From JABAAE01 sp036336715 (GTDB lineage Bacteria; Planctomycetota; Planctomycetia; Pirellulales; Pirellulaceae), in the NCBI GenBank assembly GCA_036336715.1, contig JAYZFP010000200.1, positions 1 through 33,716 on the forward strand: 33,716 nt of DNA, in the 5' to 3' direction. Positions within the stretch are counted from its first letter, which is position 1; every line of letters begins with the position of its first letter. The position numbers and the translations under genes are program-made. The notes below the pieces were generated by a model, which saw only the letters and a list, made by a program, of their open reading frames with translations, ran no database searches and was not told the origin of the DNA. This document shows positions 33,552 through 33,716 of this stretch, piece after piece.

Positions 33552-33716
33552 TCAGACAGGGCCTGCAAAACTGTTCAAGAGCATGGTGACCACCAGGTTC
33601 CAGCCGTCCACCATGACAAACAGCAGCAACTTCAATGGCAAACTGAGCACCGTGGGAGGCAGCATCACCAAACCCATCGTATTGCTCAGGCTGGCCACTA
33701 CGATATCCAGGACCAG
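33552..33716 (-). CDS. fliP: Flagellar export protein FliP (C-terminal part, cut by window edge)
   Basis: 54 codons plus stop are visible; the rest lies beyond the window. The fragment reads 'LDIVVASLSNTMGLVMLPPT' then 'LSLPLKLLLFVMVDGWNLVV', which is the FliP C-terminal signature (D-x-V-V-A-S-x-L-x-x-M-G-x-x-M-L-P-P ... S-L-P-x-K-L-L-L-F-V-x-x-D-G-W-x-L). The stop TGA overlaps the GGAGG ribosome-binding site of fliQ. This places the start of the gate operon to the right of the window. Confidence 0.94.
   Translation of the reverse strand: MVLDIVVASLSNTMGLVMLPPTVLSLPLKLLLFVMVDGWNLVVTMLLNSFAGPV

Overview
The window looks like a chromosomal segment of a Planctomycetota bacterium. This is inferred from content: Ser/Thr kinase fused to an extracytoplasmic domain, a Tat-exported Gfo/Idh/MocA oxidoreductase, a prenyltransferase/squalene-oxidase-repeat protein next to an ExbB/ExbD module, a tandem BMC shell protein, a short RpoD-like sigma factor, and many exported proteins without known function. 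No tRNA, rRNA, CRISPR array, transposase or phage gene was seen, and most genes read as intact. Shine-Dalgarno sites are present for some genes and absent for others.

Left part (1-12084, + strand): one probable transcription unit of eight genes. It contains a 5'-truncated squalene-oxidase-like/HEAT protein, a single-span membrane protein with TonB/TolA-like topology, an ExbB/TolQ/MotA-type channel subunit, two ExbD/TolR subunits (the second with an N-terminal zinc ribbon), a membrane-anchored PQQ-type beta-propeller, an oversized family-5 solute-binding protein without permease genes, and an exported protein of unknown function. Together they suggest a proton-motive-force-driven envelope machine that resembles Tol-Pal or TonB-ExbBD in its motor but has different periplasmic parts. 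This is the best candidate for an undescribed system.

Middle (12296-19646): a small minus-strand unit (72-aa protein plus thioesterase), then a plus-strand run of a soluble histidine kinase, a SAM methyltransferase, a thioredoxin-like lipoprotein and an isolated tandem-BMC protein. These face a minus-strand group made of the oxidoreductase (with its own terminator), an exported protein and a UPF0173 metallo-hydrolase. A 14-bp tandem repeat lies between the oxidoreductase and the exported protein.

Right part (19962-33716): core metabolism and information genes. pgi (-) and gpmI (+) are divergent. They are followed by an IscA/ErpA-type Fe-S protein, a thioredoxin-fold exported protein, a receptor-like Ser/Thr kinase, rpsA (ribosomal protein S1, six S1 domains) and an RpoD-like sigma factor. 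The flagellar export genes fliP-fliQ-fliR-flhB run leftward into the sigma factor gene; fliP is cut by the window edge. FlhB stops just before its autocleavage domain.

All assignments are from reading motifs in the translations. No database search was possible.
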